NCBI RefSeq assembly: GCF_003254395.2
Contig: NC_037650.1
Span: 1,860,001 to 1,924,000, forward strand
From: Apis mellifera
Lineage: Eukaryota; Arthropoda; Insecta; Hymenoptera; Apidae
DNA: 64,000 nucleotides
Direction: 5' to 3'
Shown: positions 36,126 through 49,060 of the stretch, in pieces
How the letters are laid out: each line of letters opens with the position of its first letter
Numbering within the stretch: the stretch's first letter is position 1
The notes under the pieces: model-generated
Databases searched by the model: none
What the model was told of the DNA's origin: nothing
The model's input: the letters and a program-made list of their open reading frames with translations, nothing else
Translations under genes and position numbers: made by a program

Positions 36126-37680
36126 AAGAACTTTTTGAATTTTTACATTACATGCATTGCAATTAATGTTATTGAACATATACATGTATATCTTTATTTT
36201 AATTTATTTTAGTGAAATAATTAATTCTAAATTTTTCAAAAATTTTTGAAACTTTAGAATATTGAAATGCATTTTAGAATTTTATTCTTAAAAAAAAAAT
36301 AAGGTATATATAGATTTTAATTCCTTTTTAATTCCTTTTTAATTCTTTCATATAATTCATCTTGAGATATAGGTTGTAAAGTTAATCTAAGAAAAAATAT
36401 TTTAATTACTGCATCTAAAATAAAATTGCAATATATATATTCATTAAATTCTAACAAAAATGATATCTATCATTCAAATTCAATTAATGAAAACATTCTT
36501 TATGGATTTTTCCCCAATTATATATTATTATATATTATAAATAAAATTATATATTATAAATAAAACTCACTAATTATATAGCATGCAATGAATAATTAAT
36601 TAAAGAAAATTTAAATTTATTAAATAAAAATAGAAAAAAAGAATTGAAATAAATATATGCATATTGACTTAAAATTTTGAAGAAGCTATTCTTTTTATTT
36701 ATAATCTTTTGAATAATAACCATAATAATTTAATTTTTTAATTGTTTGGATTTGGATTTATTGTAGAATCTATATATTCATTGCGAATAATAATGAAAAA
36801 ATTAACTGTAATATCTTACGTATATTTAATGCGATTAATGAATGTGAATGAAGTGCGATATACTGAACCACCCATTAAAGTAGTTAAGTTATTCGCTTCA
36901 CGAATCGAGACCCCATAAAAGTGTTACAACGCATTTCACTACTGTACAATTATAAGGCAACAGGCAATCATTTCGAAGATAATAGTCGTGTACGAGTTTA
37001 TGTTTATGTTATACGAATTGTTTCTTGTTCTTACAAGAATACTTACCTGCCTACTAATGAGAAACGAGAAAAATTAATATACATAGACAAATATGCAATG
37101 ATCGAAATTATATTGTTATATTTCTTTTTTTTTATATACTTTTCACTTAAAATAAAACTAAAAAACGTTGATTTCATTTCATCAATTAACTCTTTTTTGT
37201 CTTTTGATAATTTTTATTACTTTAAATTATTACTTTTATAATTATATTTCTATCTTTTATTTTAATTCATAAATTGGTTCTTTGATTTTTCTTCTTGCAA
37301 TTAATTATAATTCGTCATAAAAATAATATATTTTCTCGTATTTTTCATTATAGCCAAGAATTTTATTGTAAATATAAAATTATTCAAGAATGAAATTATG
37401 CTCGAGAATGAAATATTTTATAAAAATATTTTATGAATTATTGAAAATATCTCCATATCTTTCTGTGATAAAAAAATATTATTAATAAAAATTATGATAA
37501 TATATTATTAATATTATATTAATATTATGATAATAAATATTATCATAAGATTATAATTAAATATAAGGTAAAATATAAAGGTTAAATATTTTACAAATTG
37601 TTATATCATAAAAAGAAATGCAGAAACGGAATAGTACTATTCAATTGGTAAATTTAAAGTTATTTACACATAAAAATAAA
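36126..37680. other. A+T-rich segment with minor richer patch
   Basis: A+T-rich. A richer patch at 36830-37060 includes GAACCACCCATTAAAGTAG, with no gene support. The frame at 36921-37241 decays into Phe/Ile/Tyr-rich sequence and is judged spurious. Confidence 0.65.
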
Positions 37681-37689
37681 TTATATGCA

Positions 37690-37810
37690 TGGTAACAGAG
37701 GAAAGGAAATGAGATGAGATACAGGGACTCCTCGTGGTTTTATCGATCAATGAACGTCCTTGCATGGCGTGAAGACACCCAAGGTCGAATCTTGGCTTGA
37801 TGCGTTAGAA
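37690..37810. other. Small GC-richer island with FTZ-F1-type site
   Basis: CCAAGGTCG (37779-37787) matches the FTZ-F1 consensus YCAAGGYCR. Non-coding. Confidence 0.4.
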
Positions 37811-38435
37811 ATTTTCAATTTAATTTCATTCCATAAAATATTTTATAAAATATATTTCAATACTTTTTATTTAATTAATTTTTATATTTAAGTGTATAGA
37901 ATGTCATTCATTTTGTTTATTTATTACTGAAATTTAATAATAATTCTATTCAAAATATTTTTTTTATCCTATTCAATTAAAGAATTTGTAACAACAAATG
38001 CTTTTTTATAGGGAGTTTGGAAAATAATAAAAATAAATATATTATTAATTAAAAATTTTCGACAAAAAATTAATTGTGTCTAAACATAATAAAAACTTTT
38101 TCATAGATGTTTAAAATAAAAAATAGTGTGTTGAAACAAAGAATATTTATAATTGAAAAAACCAAGTATGATACTGATTTTAAAACAATGTTTTTCTATT
38201 TTTTTTAGCATATTTTATAACTTTATAATAAAATTCTTACGGCATATTATAATCATTAGAATGAAAATTTGTAATTACTTAGAATATATAAAAAAGTACC
38301 ACTAAATTATTTATAATATTAATATATACATCTTAAATATAACAACAATATTTTATTAATCGATTTATGCATAGATCGTATTTCTCAACATTTATCGTTT
38401 ATTTATTTATTGTTTATTCTCTTTAAAAAAAAAAT
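37811..38435. other. A+T-rich intron segment, nothing recognised
   Basis: A+T-rich; no gene or clear repeat. Confidence 0.7.
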
Positions 38436-38439
38436 GAAG

Positions 38440-38927
38440 GAATAAATACTATCCGTACCGTAATGAATATTTCACGCTATTTGTACATACCGTGTACTCA
38501 CGGTAAATAAGTGTTGCCGCCTTGATTGAAAAAGATAATTGAAAAGCAAGTGAAACGATCGTAAATAAAGTGTTTTGAAACTGGTCGCGTGCTCGAATAC
38601 CAGATGGTAGTGTAGATAACGTGCAAATACTATTTACCTGTACAACATCATTAAAGAAAACAAGAAGTTTAGTTAATAGTTGTAATTGAGAGATGTATCG
38701 GGTAAGATAGTACCGGTACTTGCAGCGCATAACTACCCAACGGTGTTAGAGCTGTGGCGCTAGTGGTAGATAAAACCGGCCGAGCTTAATCGCGTCCAGT
38801 GCTCGATAACTTTTACCTGAGTGCGCGGCTCCTTCGACATCCGGTTTGTTCGTTCATTCATCGCTTGTTTTCTCAATGGAACGTCTCTAGGTCTTGGTGT
38901 ACGTAGGTAACTCGGTCAACGGGTCTT

Positions 38928-39000
<73 letters not shown>

Positions 39001-39190
39001 CGATTGATTACGCTAGGCTAACAAGATAATGCATACTGTATGCACAACAAGATTTATTAACTCGTTTAAGTAAGATGCATGCGATACATAGAATGAAATT
39101 GTGTATCGCTGATCAAGATTCGTTTAAATAATAAATTTAGCGCGATTGAATTAACAGTGTAAATTGGTATGGAAAGTTAGATTAAGTTTG
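38440..39190. promoter_or_regulatory. GC-richer island with inverted repeats and (CT)n tract
   Basis: TACCGTG-TACT-CACGGTA (38488-38505) and AGTACCGGTACT (38709-38720) are a spaced inverted repeat and a perfect palindrome. A long CT microsatellite follows. CT/GA tracts bind GAGA-type factors in insects, often at promoters or boundary elements. No credible protein: the minus frame at 38449-38730 has no domain. Confidence 0.45.
38929..39001. repeat. (CT)n microsatellite
   Basis: About 73 bases of CT repeat with one TTT interruption near 38983. Pure pyrimidine on the + strand, so potentially triplex-forming and GAGA-factor binding. Confidence 0.95.
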
Positions 39191-39950
39191 ACTTGTAGAT
39201 ATGCTTTTCTCAAAAATAATGCGATTTATAAATAATTGATAGTACAAAGAAAATAAAAATGATTTTATACGTGTGTGAAAAATATAGGTCGAAAATATAG
39301 AATACAATTATTTTTTTAAAAAGAATCCTATCGAGAAAAAATCAAATTTGAAAATTTTCGAAAATAAATTTTAGTTAATTCTCGTTTGAATACGAATATA
39401 TATTATAGTCTATAAATTGTATACAATATAAAAGTAAGTAAAAAATACAATAAAATTTTGTTAAATTCGCGTTTTTAAAAAAATAAAAATTAATATATAG
39501 ATTCCGTAATAATGTATAATCGAATTTACAAATTTGATTTTTCAAAAATAAGATTTTAAATGAAAAAATTTATTTCATATTTTTGACTTGTTTCTGTTTA
39601 TAAAATCATCTTTCCATATACTTTAAACACAAAATATTATACTATATCATTTTATTGATATTTTTTTACATAATATGTTAAAAAAAAGAAAAAATGGCTA
39701 AATAATATAATATATTATTAATAACATTAAATTTTGTTAATTTTTATATAATTATGTTTTTAAGTCCATTCAAATTTTGTATTTTGATACAGAATTTATT
39801 TGATTAAACAATCTGTAGAGTCTGCAAAGATATATATTCTTATATATATATATATTCTTTATAATAGCAATATCGGTATGATCTTTATTTCAAGTTTCAC
39901 ACGAAATATACAAAAGCTAACATTCCAAGTAATAAAAAGTGCAAAAAAAT
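39191..39950. other. A+T-rich intron segment, nothing recognised
   Basis: A+T-rich, with a short TA run near 39842-39855. No gene. Confidence 0.7.
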
Positions 39951-39959
39951 GTATTTTAT

Positions 39960-40260
39960 GCTTATCGAAGGAGATGTAATTAGTGTTACCTTAGAGAACG
40001 GGCCGGATCTTTCACTTCGTTGTAGGTAATGAAAGCAAAGGTGGCCCGATCTGCTAACAGGTATGAGGGCAAAGTTCACGGCTAACGACGATCCGATAAT
40101 GAGGTAGAGATAAAGTTAAGGTGGGTGTTCCTTCAGTTCCTGTCAGGTTCGGAAGACCATACCTCGTGTTAAGGTTTAGACTTAAGAAATTTACTTGTGG
40201 AACAAAGAGTGAAAAGGGAAATCAATGCAGAATACAAGCTAGTACAAGTATAAACCGTTA
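39960..40260. other. GC-richer island with nuclear-receptor-like site
   Basis: GGGCAAAGTTCA (40067-40078) resembles an HNF4/RXR-type direct-repeat element. No protein domain in the overlapping short frames. Confidence 0.4.
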
Positions 40261-41105
40261 ACTGTATCGTTAATTCATTAAATTGGGATTTCAATTTTCA
40301 TTTTTAATTGTTATACGAAACCAATCAAATTAGAATTTATGAAGAGAATTTAATTAATGTAAATAGATAAATTATAAATCATAACAAATTCATAATTTCT
40401 AATAAACTATATTATTTTAATTGAATTTTTTTTAGACAAGCTAATGTATTTTTTTAAGAAGAGATTACATTAGTTTGCACAAAAAAAAATATACATAATA
40501 ATATTTTGATCGTGTAATTTAAATTCTAGTTCTTTTTAAATCATATTTCTATATATTATTCATCGATATGTTTTTCAATAAATTTAATTTAAAAAATATA
40601 ATTTTTTTATCGCTTGAAATAAATTCGAAGAAAAAATAATACTCGTTTGTTCATGCATCTCGTTTGATTAATTTTAAAAAATTTTTGAATCAAAATATCT
40701 ATTAAATTAATAATTTTTAAATATATATAATATTAATATTTTTTTATAAAGAATGTCTAATTGCATTGATGAATATATTAAAAAATATATAATTCTATTT
40801 AAAAAAACAAAATTAATTTTCATATAATCTCTATTAACATTTATTCATCAAAAAATTAATAACATCAGAATATTCAATGTTTATCTGAACATTTTTCATT
40901 ACGAATAATAATGAGAAAACCAAGATGTTTGAAAATAAGACACCCTATATATTCAAATATTTAAATACTTACAAGTTCAATAATTCTAGCGTTAAAATTA
41001 ACTTTAAAATAGGAAAATTAGAAACACCGGTTATGACATTCGAAGGTAAATATAAAATTAAGTGGTTTAAACTGAAAGTTTACACGATAAACAATAAATT
41101 AATAG
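40261..41105. other. A+T-rich intron segment, nothing recognised
   Basis: A+T-rich. The frame at 40925-41119 has no recognisable family. Confidence 0.65.
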
Positions 41106-41109
41106 CTAT

Positions 41110-41640
41110 AAATTCTTAATAAGATAAAGATAACGTATACTCGAGTAATTCGAAGGAACGTTTCAACCTGTTATTTATCTCTTTTGTCCCAACTCAGAAC
41201 CCTCCACGTTAATTTAGATAAAGCCTATTGCAGCGGTATAAGAAGGGACGCGGCGCAAACGTTGTAAATTTTTCTTGTACGCGGTCCTTTTACTTGTCAA
41301 GTATTCTGTAAGTACAGTTCGAGGTTTATGGATTAGCAATTTACCGTCGTAAAACATAGCTCGTGTTCGGGTAAGGATTTACTGGTTATTTCGTAGCGCG
41401 AGGAGGACGTATTCACGTACTAATGCCACCTTCTATTCGTATTTCTCGTTGTTGGGTCAGGTGAGAACTCGACCCTAACGCGTACCGAGAACCGGTGAAT
41501 TGTTTTGGGAACATTTACTTTGAAATTTTTACCGCTTTATTGTTGAGGCACGTTCGCCGTTCCACAGCCCTTCGCTCTTATGTTTATTCCTTGTATCAAT
41601 TATATGCCTGAAACGTAATGCAAATGTTTTTAAACGTAAC
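41110..41640. promoter_or_regulatory. GC-richer intron island
   Basis: CpG-containing block with AGAACCGGTGAA (Grainyhead-like, near 41490-41501), GGATTAGC (near 41329, Bicoid/Otd-type) and an inverted repeat GGGTC...GACCC near 41454-41475. It ends just before a Tc1-like element. No coding support. Confidence 0.4.
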
Positions 41641-41675
41641 AATAATAAAATTTTAATTATATTTCTGTATACGTA

Positions 41676-42522
41676 CAGTCAGTCACGAAAGTATTCAGTA
41701 CATCTTATACGAATTCAGCTCATAAGTTGTGTGTACATAACATCAAAAACAAAAAAATCTAAAACATTATTGAAATGGAATAATATAATTAAATTTAATT
41801 AGAATTAATATGTTTAATAATGCGAGAAATTATTAGAATAAACGAAGGATTCACTGATAATTAAAAAATTATTAATTAATAAATTTCTGTGTACGAAAAT
41901 TTATTTAACATTTTTATTATATTTGTTTTTTTATTTTATTTTAATTGTTGAAAAATGGATCTATGTTTCTTTTTTTCATTGATAATAAATGTTATGTTTC
42001 TATAATATAATTACATAAAAGATATTTCTCTTCTTTTTGAGAAATATTTATAAACATTGTAAATATGTAAATGATGATAAAAGATTATATTATATCATTC
42101 ATATATTTAATCTTCAAAGCAATTTTTTTTATTAACGATTTTTTTTATTAACTTTAGGGCAGGACAAAATCAAATTAAAAATTTTTTTTAAATATAAGTT
42201 CATAATAATATATGAAATAGACGAAAATATTAATTTATAAAATATTTTGATGCTTATAAGTTTGATTCTTCCAGTTAAATTCTTTTATATCTTATATTTA
42301 TATTTTATAATTTTATAACAAATATTTTCAACTAAAACTATATACAAAAATGATAAAAATTTAATTTAATTGATTTCACGTATTCAAGATTTTTCATCGA
42401 AAAATAAATTACTATATATAATCTATTATGCTCTATATTATATTATAAATTTTTTTTATTAAAATTAAATTTTTCAAAATATGTAAATTTTTTAAAGATA
42501 TACATACTTTTGCGATTGATTG
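41676..42522. mobile_element. Decayed non-autonomous Tc1-like element (847 bp)
   Basis: The left terminus CAGTCAGTCACGAAAGTATT (after TA at 41674-41675) is mirrored by the right terminus, whose reverse complement reads CAATCAATCGCAAAAGTATG (before TA at 42523-42524). After these, AGTACATCTTA and TATATCTTTAA also correspond. CAGT-type ends with a TA target duplication are typical of the Tc1 branch of Tc1/mariner elements. The interior is A+T-rich and encodes no transposase fragment I can recognise, so it is an old, non-autonomous or heavily decayed copy. Confidence 0.6.
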
Positions 42523-42524
42523 TA

Positions 42525-42730
42525 TACTTTTTTTGATTCCATAAGAATATTATAAAAATATATTTTTAATCTTTTATATTGATTTTTTTGATATTATTAT
42601 ATTGATTTATTTATTTTGTTAAAATATTTTTTACATTCATAATTCATTTTTATATTCATAATTCATTTTTTAAGAATTATAATATATATTTTAAAATTAA
42701 AAAAATAATTGAAAATTATTGAAAATTTAA
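42525..42730. other. A+T-rich intron segment, nothing recognised
   Basis: A+T-rich DNA with a duplicated CATAATTCATTTTTA-type string near 42637-42670. Confidence 0.6.
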
Positions 42731-42734
42731 ATAA

Positions 42735-42740
42735 TATATG

Positions 42741-42794
<54 letters not shown>
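42735..42794. repeat. (TA)n microsatellite with TACATA interruption
   Basis: Long TA run with one CA interruption near 42755. Confidence 0.95.
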
Positions 42795-42796
<2 letters not shown>

Positions 42797-43067
42797 TAAA
42801 AAATATATATAAAATATGTATAATATTATTTTTCTGACTATCTCATTGAAACATTTAAGTAGTATCCACAGACATGTATATACTTCCACAGAACATTACT
42901 AATATGAATGTTAAAGTTTAGAAGGAAACATTTTAACTTCAAATTTTGCTAATTGCTTTAGAATATTAAGAGACCGGAAAAGAAATTTGTGAAGGTGTGA
43001 ACATTAGAACCGTGAAGCATAAATGTTATATTTGCAAATGTTTTTCAGAAAAAATGTTACACCTCGA

Positions 43068-43129
43068 TATATATATATATATATAAAACATTTTTCATGT
43101 ATATGTATATACATATATATATTATATAC

Positions 43130-43175
<46 letters not shown>

Positions 43176-43192
43176 GTATGCATATACAGCAT
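43068..43192. repeat. Compound (TA)n/(TG)n microsatellite
   Basis: TA runs broken by TGTA and ACACGTA units. The overlapping open frames on both strands are Tyr-Ile dipeptide repeats and are not genes. Confidence 0.9.
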
Positions 43193-44757
43193 GATCACAA
43201 ATGTTTGTATTTATGTTCGTACACGCTTAATTATAGAGCCGTGAAAGCATTCGAAGCATAAATGGCAGGTGTGAACCAAAGTTATGCGAATCATTTAAGG
43301 AGAAATACAAATAATAGTTTAGTTAATTCAGTTGTTAAAATATTTCCTTTCGATCGTTTAAGAATCATGTTAAAAATATTTTATGTTAATCATAAAAATT
43401 ACGCTTATTTTATATTGTGAAATAACATATATTTTTAAATCAAAAGTTTGGCTATTATAAGAATGATGGATATGTGATTTCAAAATTTATATAATTTCGA
43501 ACGATTATGAAATCGATTTCATACAAGAATAATACAATAATATATTATAATAAATAATTTTTTATTTAAAATTCAATAATACAATGCTAATTTTTTCAAT
43601 ATTTTAAAAGTTTTGTTATATGCAATCGTAATTAAAATTTATTTCGCGATTTCAAATGATTTAATTTAAAAATTTTATCTATATAATTTTATTTCATTTC
43701 ATGTTATGTGATATTTGAAAAATTTCATGGATTTTTAATTCCCCGTTTTAAATAATTGCTGATTATAATAATTAATAGATTTATATAATTATTTAGTTGA
43801 TATACAATATATTAATATTAAAACTTTTCATAAAATGCAAAAAAATTATTATCGACAAGCCGTATTCATGTCAGGGTTTCGTTGTTCTCTCTTAAGTCCT
43901 TGCTTGTATTAATCCTTTTCGTTTAGTATGACGCCCACTCACTTCCGTTCAAAATAAACATTCTTGAACGTTATGTTTGCATGTATGATTAAATTGGATT
44001 TTGTAGCAAAGATAAATCAGTTTTATTTTAGAAACACGATAATTGATAATAATTGAAATTTGTTATAATTTAATAAAGATTAATTTATAATATTTTATAT
44101 TCAAACACGAAATTAACAATATGTTTTCGTTTAAAAAAATTGTTAAGAACAATATATTGTTATAATTTGATAATTTTTTTACATTTGAAAATCTTTTAAA
44201 AGATTTATTTTGTATTATATTATTAAGATGAATATAAAAGAAAAAAATATTGATAAATAGAAAAAAATTTATTAAAAAAAACCTATCTAGATATTGTTAT
44301 TTAAAGTGATAGATAAGAAAAAATTTTCACAATATTTTTAAATATTCACATATTTTAATATTAAAAAAATGAAAAATTCAAAAAATTGAAAAAAACAAAA
44401 TATATAAATATATTGTGTTAAATAAGATGATAGAAAATAATGAGATTTTTTCTACTAAAATATAATACATATAATTCAATTCAAAAAACTTTGACTTCAA
44501 GTGATTTTAAAATCTATTTTTAAAAATAAAAAAGAATTAAATTTATTTAAAAATATAAAATTATATAAAATTAATTTAATTTTATATCTAATTTTATTTA
44601 TTTAATTATTTCTTATTTTAATAATTTTTATTTTAAATATTTTTTTTTTCAAATGAATTTTTTTTATATTATTGTTATGTAATTATTTTTTTATTAAGAT
44701 ATTTAAAAACTTTTCACAATTACATTGTATATTAATTTTTTACTATCAAAATTATAC

Positions 44758-44760
<3 letters not shown>
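43193..44760. other. A+T-rich segment with small richer patch 43860-43990
   Basis: The patch around 43860-43990 contains TGACGCCCACTCACTTCCG and no coding signal. The remainder is A+T-rich. Confidence 0.65.

Positions 44761-44761
<1 letters not shown>

Positions 44762-44812
<51 letters not shown>
44762..44812. repeat. (TA)n microsatellite
   Basis: Uninterrupted TA run of about 50 bases. Confidence 0.95.
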
Positions 44813-44816
<4 letters not shown>

Positions 44817-45585
44817 TTATTTAATCAAGTTTGTTTTAAAATAATTAATATTATTATAGAATTAGTCATTATTACAGATAATTATATAAAAATCGAGTTT
44901 TCTTGCTTTTCTTTAATATACAATAATAAAATATTCAAAATAATTAAATATATCTTAATCAATTATATGTAATGTGAAAAAAATTAAATATTAAAAAATT
45001 AATTAAAACAAATTATATATTTGTCTACAATTTAATGATTATTTTTTCTAAATAGCAAATATTAATAATTCACAAAGTTCTACACATGCTCTCAAAATCA
45101 ATATATACAAATTTTGTAATACAACTATCGAAAAAATAGTATTGCGAAAATACAGTATTGCGAATGGTATCTTTTACATAAGGTACATTAGAATACAAAT
45201 GTGTCCACTTAAAAGTGTTCCGACAATGTAATACAAAGTAATATCATCACATCATGAACTCTTTTTTATATCTGCATTAGTAGTGAGCAAAATTACTGTA
45301 ATTTATATTTAATTCATATCTCGTCTATTGAATTATTTACATAACTATAAAATAAAAATACAAATACATGAGAAAAAAAATTAATATCTTGTGTATACAG
45401 TTCAAAATGATTGTTTTCATTGTGAAATCACATCTCATATTTCATGACAAAAGTTGACATTTTATTAAATATTATTACTGTTCATACTTTTATTCTGTTT
45501 ATTCATTCAGTCATACTATTTTTCTTTTTTTTTTTTTTACACGATCTTTTTTCACAAACGAATTATATTGACCGGTTTCTCTTTT
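44813..45585. other. A+T-rich intron segment, nothing recognised
   Basis: A+T-rich, with a duplicated AATAGTATTGCGAAAATACAGTATTGCGAA-type string at about 45135-45164. No gene. Confidence 0.65.
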
Positions 45586-45589
45586 CTCA

Positions 45590-46330
45590 ACTGTGAAACA
45601 CATTATTGAAAATTGCTTCGAATTGGCGGAGCTGCATTCTTCTTTACCGGTTCGTTGACCAATAGCAAAACATTCCGTTAGGTAGCGCTCCTTCGAGGTT
45701 TGCCAATCTCTCTCTTTCTATCTCTCTCTGGATTGCCGAAAAGGTACAGAAAAGAACTGTCGCGTCAGTGCCACCATCGAGTAGTTCTCCCCATTGCGGT
45801 CGCTTGTTGTTAACGAGCAACGAGAAAGCGACGGACGTGCTCTCCTCGCCCAAGAACCGTGGAGAAAGAGAGACCGACAGAAATAAAAGAAGAAGAGAAG
45901 ATTGATATTACCGAAAGCTAGAACGACGCAGACCAAAGACCAAAAGAGAGGGAGAGGCTGAGAGCAGGTCCTGTTGCCGGGCCCCTGTTGCTACGCGGTT
46001 ATGGTGCATCGTGCTGAATTCGCAACGAGACTTTTTCGTGATATTGCGTTGAATAATGTATGTCTAATAGACGCGTGGCCCTGGTTAGCAATGATTTTGA
46101 CACTACCAGACACCTTTCTATCAGAGGGACGACATTTATCCATTTTGCGCAGGATAAATGGATGGCCTTGAACAGGTCACGTCATCCAAACAAGAGATAC
46201 TATCCTGCATCCTGAACCTTGTCGCTCACTCGATCGATTGCTAACTGCGTAGATTCGACATTCTCCGCTTCTCTTCTTTCATTTCGCCCGACCTTTCGAT
46301 TGCTCTTTTCATTATATTAAGATCTTTCGA
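45590..46330. promoter_or_regulatory. Large GC-richer island, promoter-like
   Basis: Holds a CCAAT box (GACCAATAGC, about 45657-45666), CT-rich tracts, two CCTGTTGC strings including TGTTGCTACGC (45986-45996), and an inverted repeat CATTTATCC-10-GGATAAATG (46133-46141/46152-46160). Short frames on both strands overlap, with no domain. Possible alternative promoter or enhancer. Confidence 0.45.
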
Positions 46331-46993
46331 TGATCTTTTGACAAATTTATTTTAGAAACAGTGCTAAATAAGTAATAATTTATTTTAATTAGAGTTGTAT
46401 GTGAATGTTATTCAAATAATGGATTTAAAAAATAATTGTTTAAACATATTATTTTTGTTTATGATATTTTATTGCTTATTTTGAAATATATTTATAATAA
46501 ATAAAAAATATTTGGTTATTAAAATAATTTTTCATGTTATATTTTGTATCAATAAGTATTTTTTGATGTAATTTTTTAAATAATCTTTAATTTTATTGTA
46601 TTAATTGGAAATATAAATTCTATCATCTATCTCTGTGTTATATTCATATATTTATTATTCAAGAATTATTGAAATAAAATAATATCGTAAAATAATTCAA
46701 TTTTATTACTAAAATGAATATTAAATACAAAATGATTCGTTGTAATGAGAAAAAAAGTTATTTTTAATTTATTAACTTCGGTTTAATTACGAAATTATTT
46801 TTTAAAAAATAATTTTTATTTAACTTATGTTCAGAAACAATTAAAATGTTTCATTGTTACAAGTTATTAGAGATTTTATTTAATTTTATAATTTTGTAGA
46901 TTTGTCAAATAAATATCATTTTTTTTTTTACATAAAAAATAAATTTAATTAGGCAAAATCTCGTTTGTAATGAATACATTACAAATATAAACA

Positions 46994-47045
<52 letters not shown>

Positions 47046-47745
47046 ATTAATGATATTCGCCGTAAAAAATTATACGAATTTTTAACCATATGATTATGTT
47101 AAGATAATAAAAATGATGAGTTTGCAAATTATTTTTTTTTGGAAATGACGTGAGAATTGACCACCATAATGGTATGAAAAAAAAAACAATATGCAAGTTT
47201 CGATTAGTTAAAATTCCAAGAAGAGAATGATGAAACATATATAAATAATTTCATCATCAATTTTGAAAATTGAAATTAATAAATTAATTAATTTCAATTA
47301 AATTGTTATATTATACATTATCATAAGTATGTTTTATTTTTTAATATTTTTAATATTTTTAAAATTACAATATATCAAATTAGAAATATTGAAATAGTAA
47401 ATTCTTCTGTTGATACTTTATAATTACAATTTTATTTACTTTTAAAAACAAAAGATTATAATTAATAACATTTTACTTTTAACTTATAATCATTAAAATT
47501 ATTATAGATAAACTATACTATATTGATACTATAATAAAATACAATACAATATAATATAGTAAATAATAGATGTTTTTAAGATATTGAAGTAAAATTTGAT
47601 CATGTAATTTTCTAATTATATGATATTATAAAGGATTCAATAGATAATCACATTGTTAGAATTTATTCATTATTATAACATTTCAAGTATTTATTGAATA
47701 AAACAATTAAAGAAGAACAAAATCAATTGAATTCTTGTAGTCTGA
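46331..47745. other. A+T-rich segment with TA microsatellite
   Basis: A+T-rich; TA run at 46997-47040. No gene. Confidence 0.7.
46997..47040. repeat. (TA)n microsatellite
   Basis: Uninterrupted TA run. Confidence 0.95.
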
Positions 47746-47749
47746 ATGA

Positions 47750-47910
47750 ACTAACGAATCAACATGGTTTTCCCGCGCGTTCACGCACGCGTCTTCCTTG
47801 AAATCTCTTCAAGGCCAAGCAGATCTTAATGAATGGTAAAGAAACGTTTTATTGGCAATCTATTTAACCTTCGTGCAGTAAAAGTGGAAACAAGCACAGA
47901 AAACGATACG
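47750..47910. promoter_or_regulatory. Small island with E2F-type and FTZ-F1-type sites
   Basis: TTTCCCGC (47769-47776, within TTTTCCCGCGCG) is a consensus E2F site, and TCAAGGCCA (47809-47817) matches YCAAGGYCR. E2F regulates Emi1 in vertebrates; a link here is inference. Confidence 0.45.
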
Positions 47911-48290
47911 TGATAAAATTTAATGTTAAAATATTTTTATTTTGCGCATTAAAATTAAAAAAAATTTTATTAAAAAAAAAAATGTAAGAACTATGTAAAA
48001 AAATGACGATTTTTATTTTATCAATTTAATCTAAATTTAGTTGATATTATTAATATATATTTTTTCTGAAAATTAAATTTCTATATTAAAACGATAAAAG
48101 GATATCTTGGCCAAATGATAAGATCTTAGGATAATCTAAAAATCCCAGGATAAATAATAATAAATAATAAATAATAATAGTAGGATAAATAATCCTATTA
48201 TAGAGATCAAAATGAATTGCCATCGTATCAATTTAAGATCAATTAAAAAATTCTAAAAAATTAATTACAAAATAATAAAAACAGAGTAAT
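47911..48290. repeat. A+T-rich segment with (AAT)n-like repeat
   Basis: TAAATAATAA units are repeated at about 48150-48195. No gene. Confidence 0.6.
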
Positions 48291-48299
48291 AAAAAAGAA

Positions 48300-49060
48300 A
48301 TGGCCATTAAAGTTGAAATTTCATTTGTTGGACAATTGTACCGAAAATTGTGCGCGAAAAATTTCTTCTTCGTTACGGTCCACGGAATACGGAGAAAGAA
48401 AAAGAGAGACAAAATAAGAAACGCCCTCTTCTCTCCCCGAAAAAAGAAAAACGCGCAAGTTCTTCGAAAGGAAAAAAAAAAGAAGAATATGAAGAAGAAG
48501 AAAAGAGCAAAACTCGAAGACAGAACTTTCGCGCTCTCACGTCCACGTGCTGCTGTTGTTGTTGTTATTGCTGTCCTCGTCTTCGTCGTCTGATCGCCTT
48601 TGCCATCCCCTTTCTATACTCGATTTCTCCTCTTTTTCTTTCCTCGTAGACGTTTTTCTGTCCTCCTTCTCCACGATGCGTTTCCTTTTCCGTTCTCTTA
48701 TTTCTGTCTCTCCTTCCAGCCTTTCCTCCCCACTCTTTGCCGATTGGCGTCACGAAAGCCGCGTTGGCGTCACTGGTGGTGGGGATCCCGATTAACGGAC
48801 TCTAATTGCATAGCAACAGTGAGGCCGAGATAATGATACATCTGACGTGCGTTGCCGGCGGGCATCTGGCCCACTTCGAAACCGAACGATCCCGGGCCCA
48901 TGCATGTTCACGCTGTTCCCGCGTGTTTGTGCGCGCAAACTCCTCTCGCACGCAACTCGCGTCTGGAAATTCAAGTCGCCAACTTTTGGCGCGAACCTCT
49001 CCGGGGAACCCTTCACCGATATCCCAACTTTTAACCTCTGTTCATGCTTTCAAAATACGT
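48300..49060. promoter_or_regulatory. Large CpG-rich island
   Basis: Purine-rich 48400-48530, a TGCTGTTGTTGTTGTTATTGCTG-type run, pyrimidine-rich 48590-48730, then strongly CpG-rich 48740-49010. GCATAGCAACA (48808-48818) is the reverse of the TGTTGCTATGC in the 32.8 kb island. Nine open frames overlap on both strands, which signals composition bias and not coding. Promoter/enhancer role inferred. Confidence 0.45.

Noticed and set aside
43004..43244. Open frames on both strands as small proteins
   Set aside because: Made of Tyr-Ile repeats translated from TA microsatellite.
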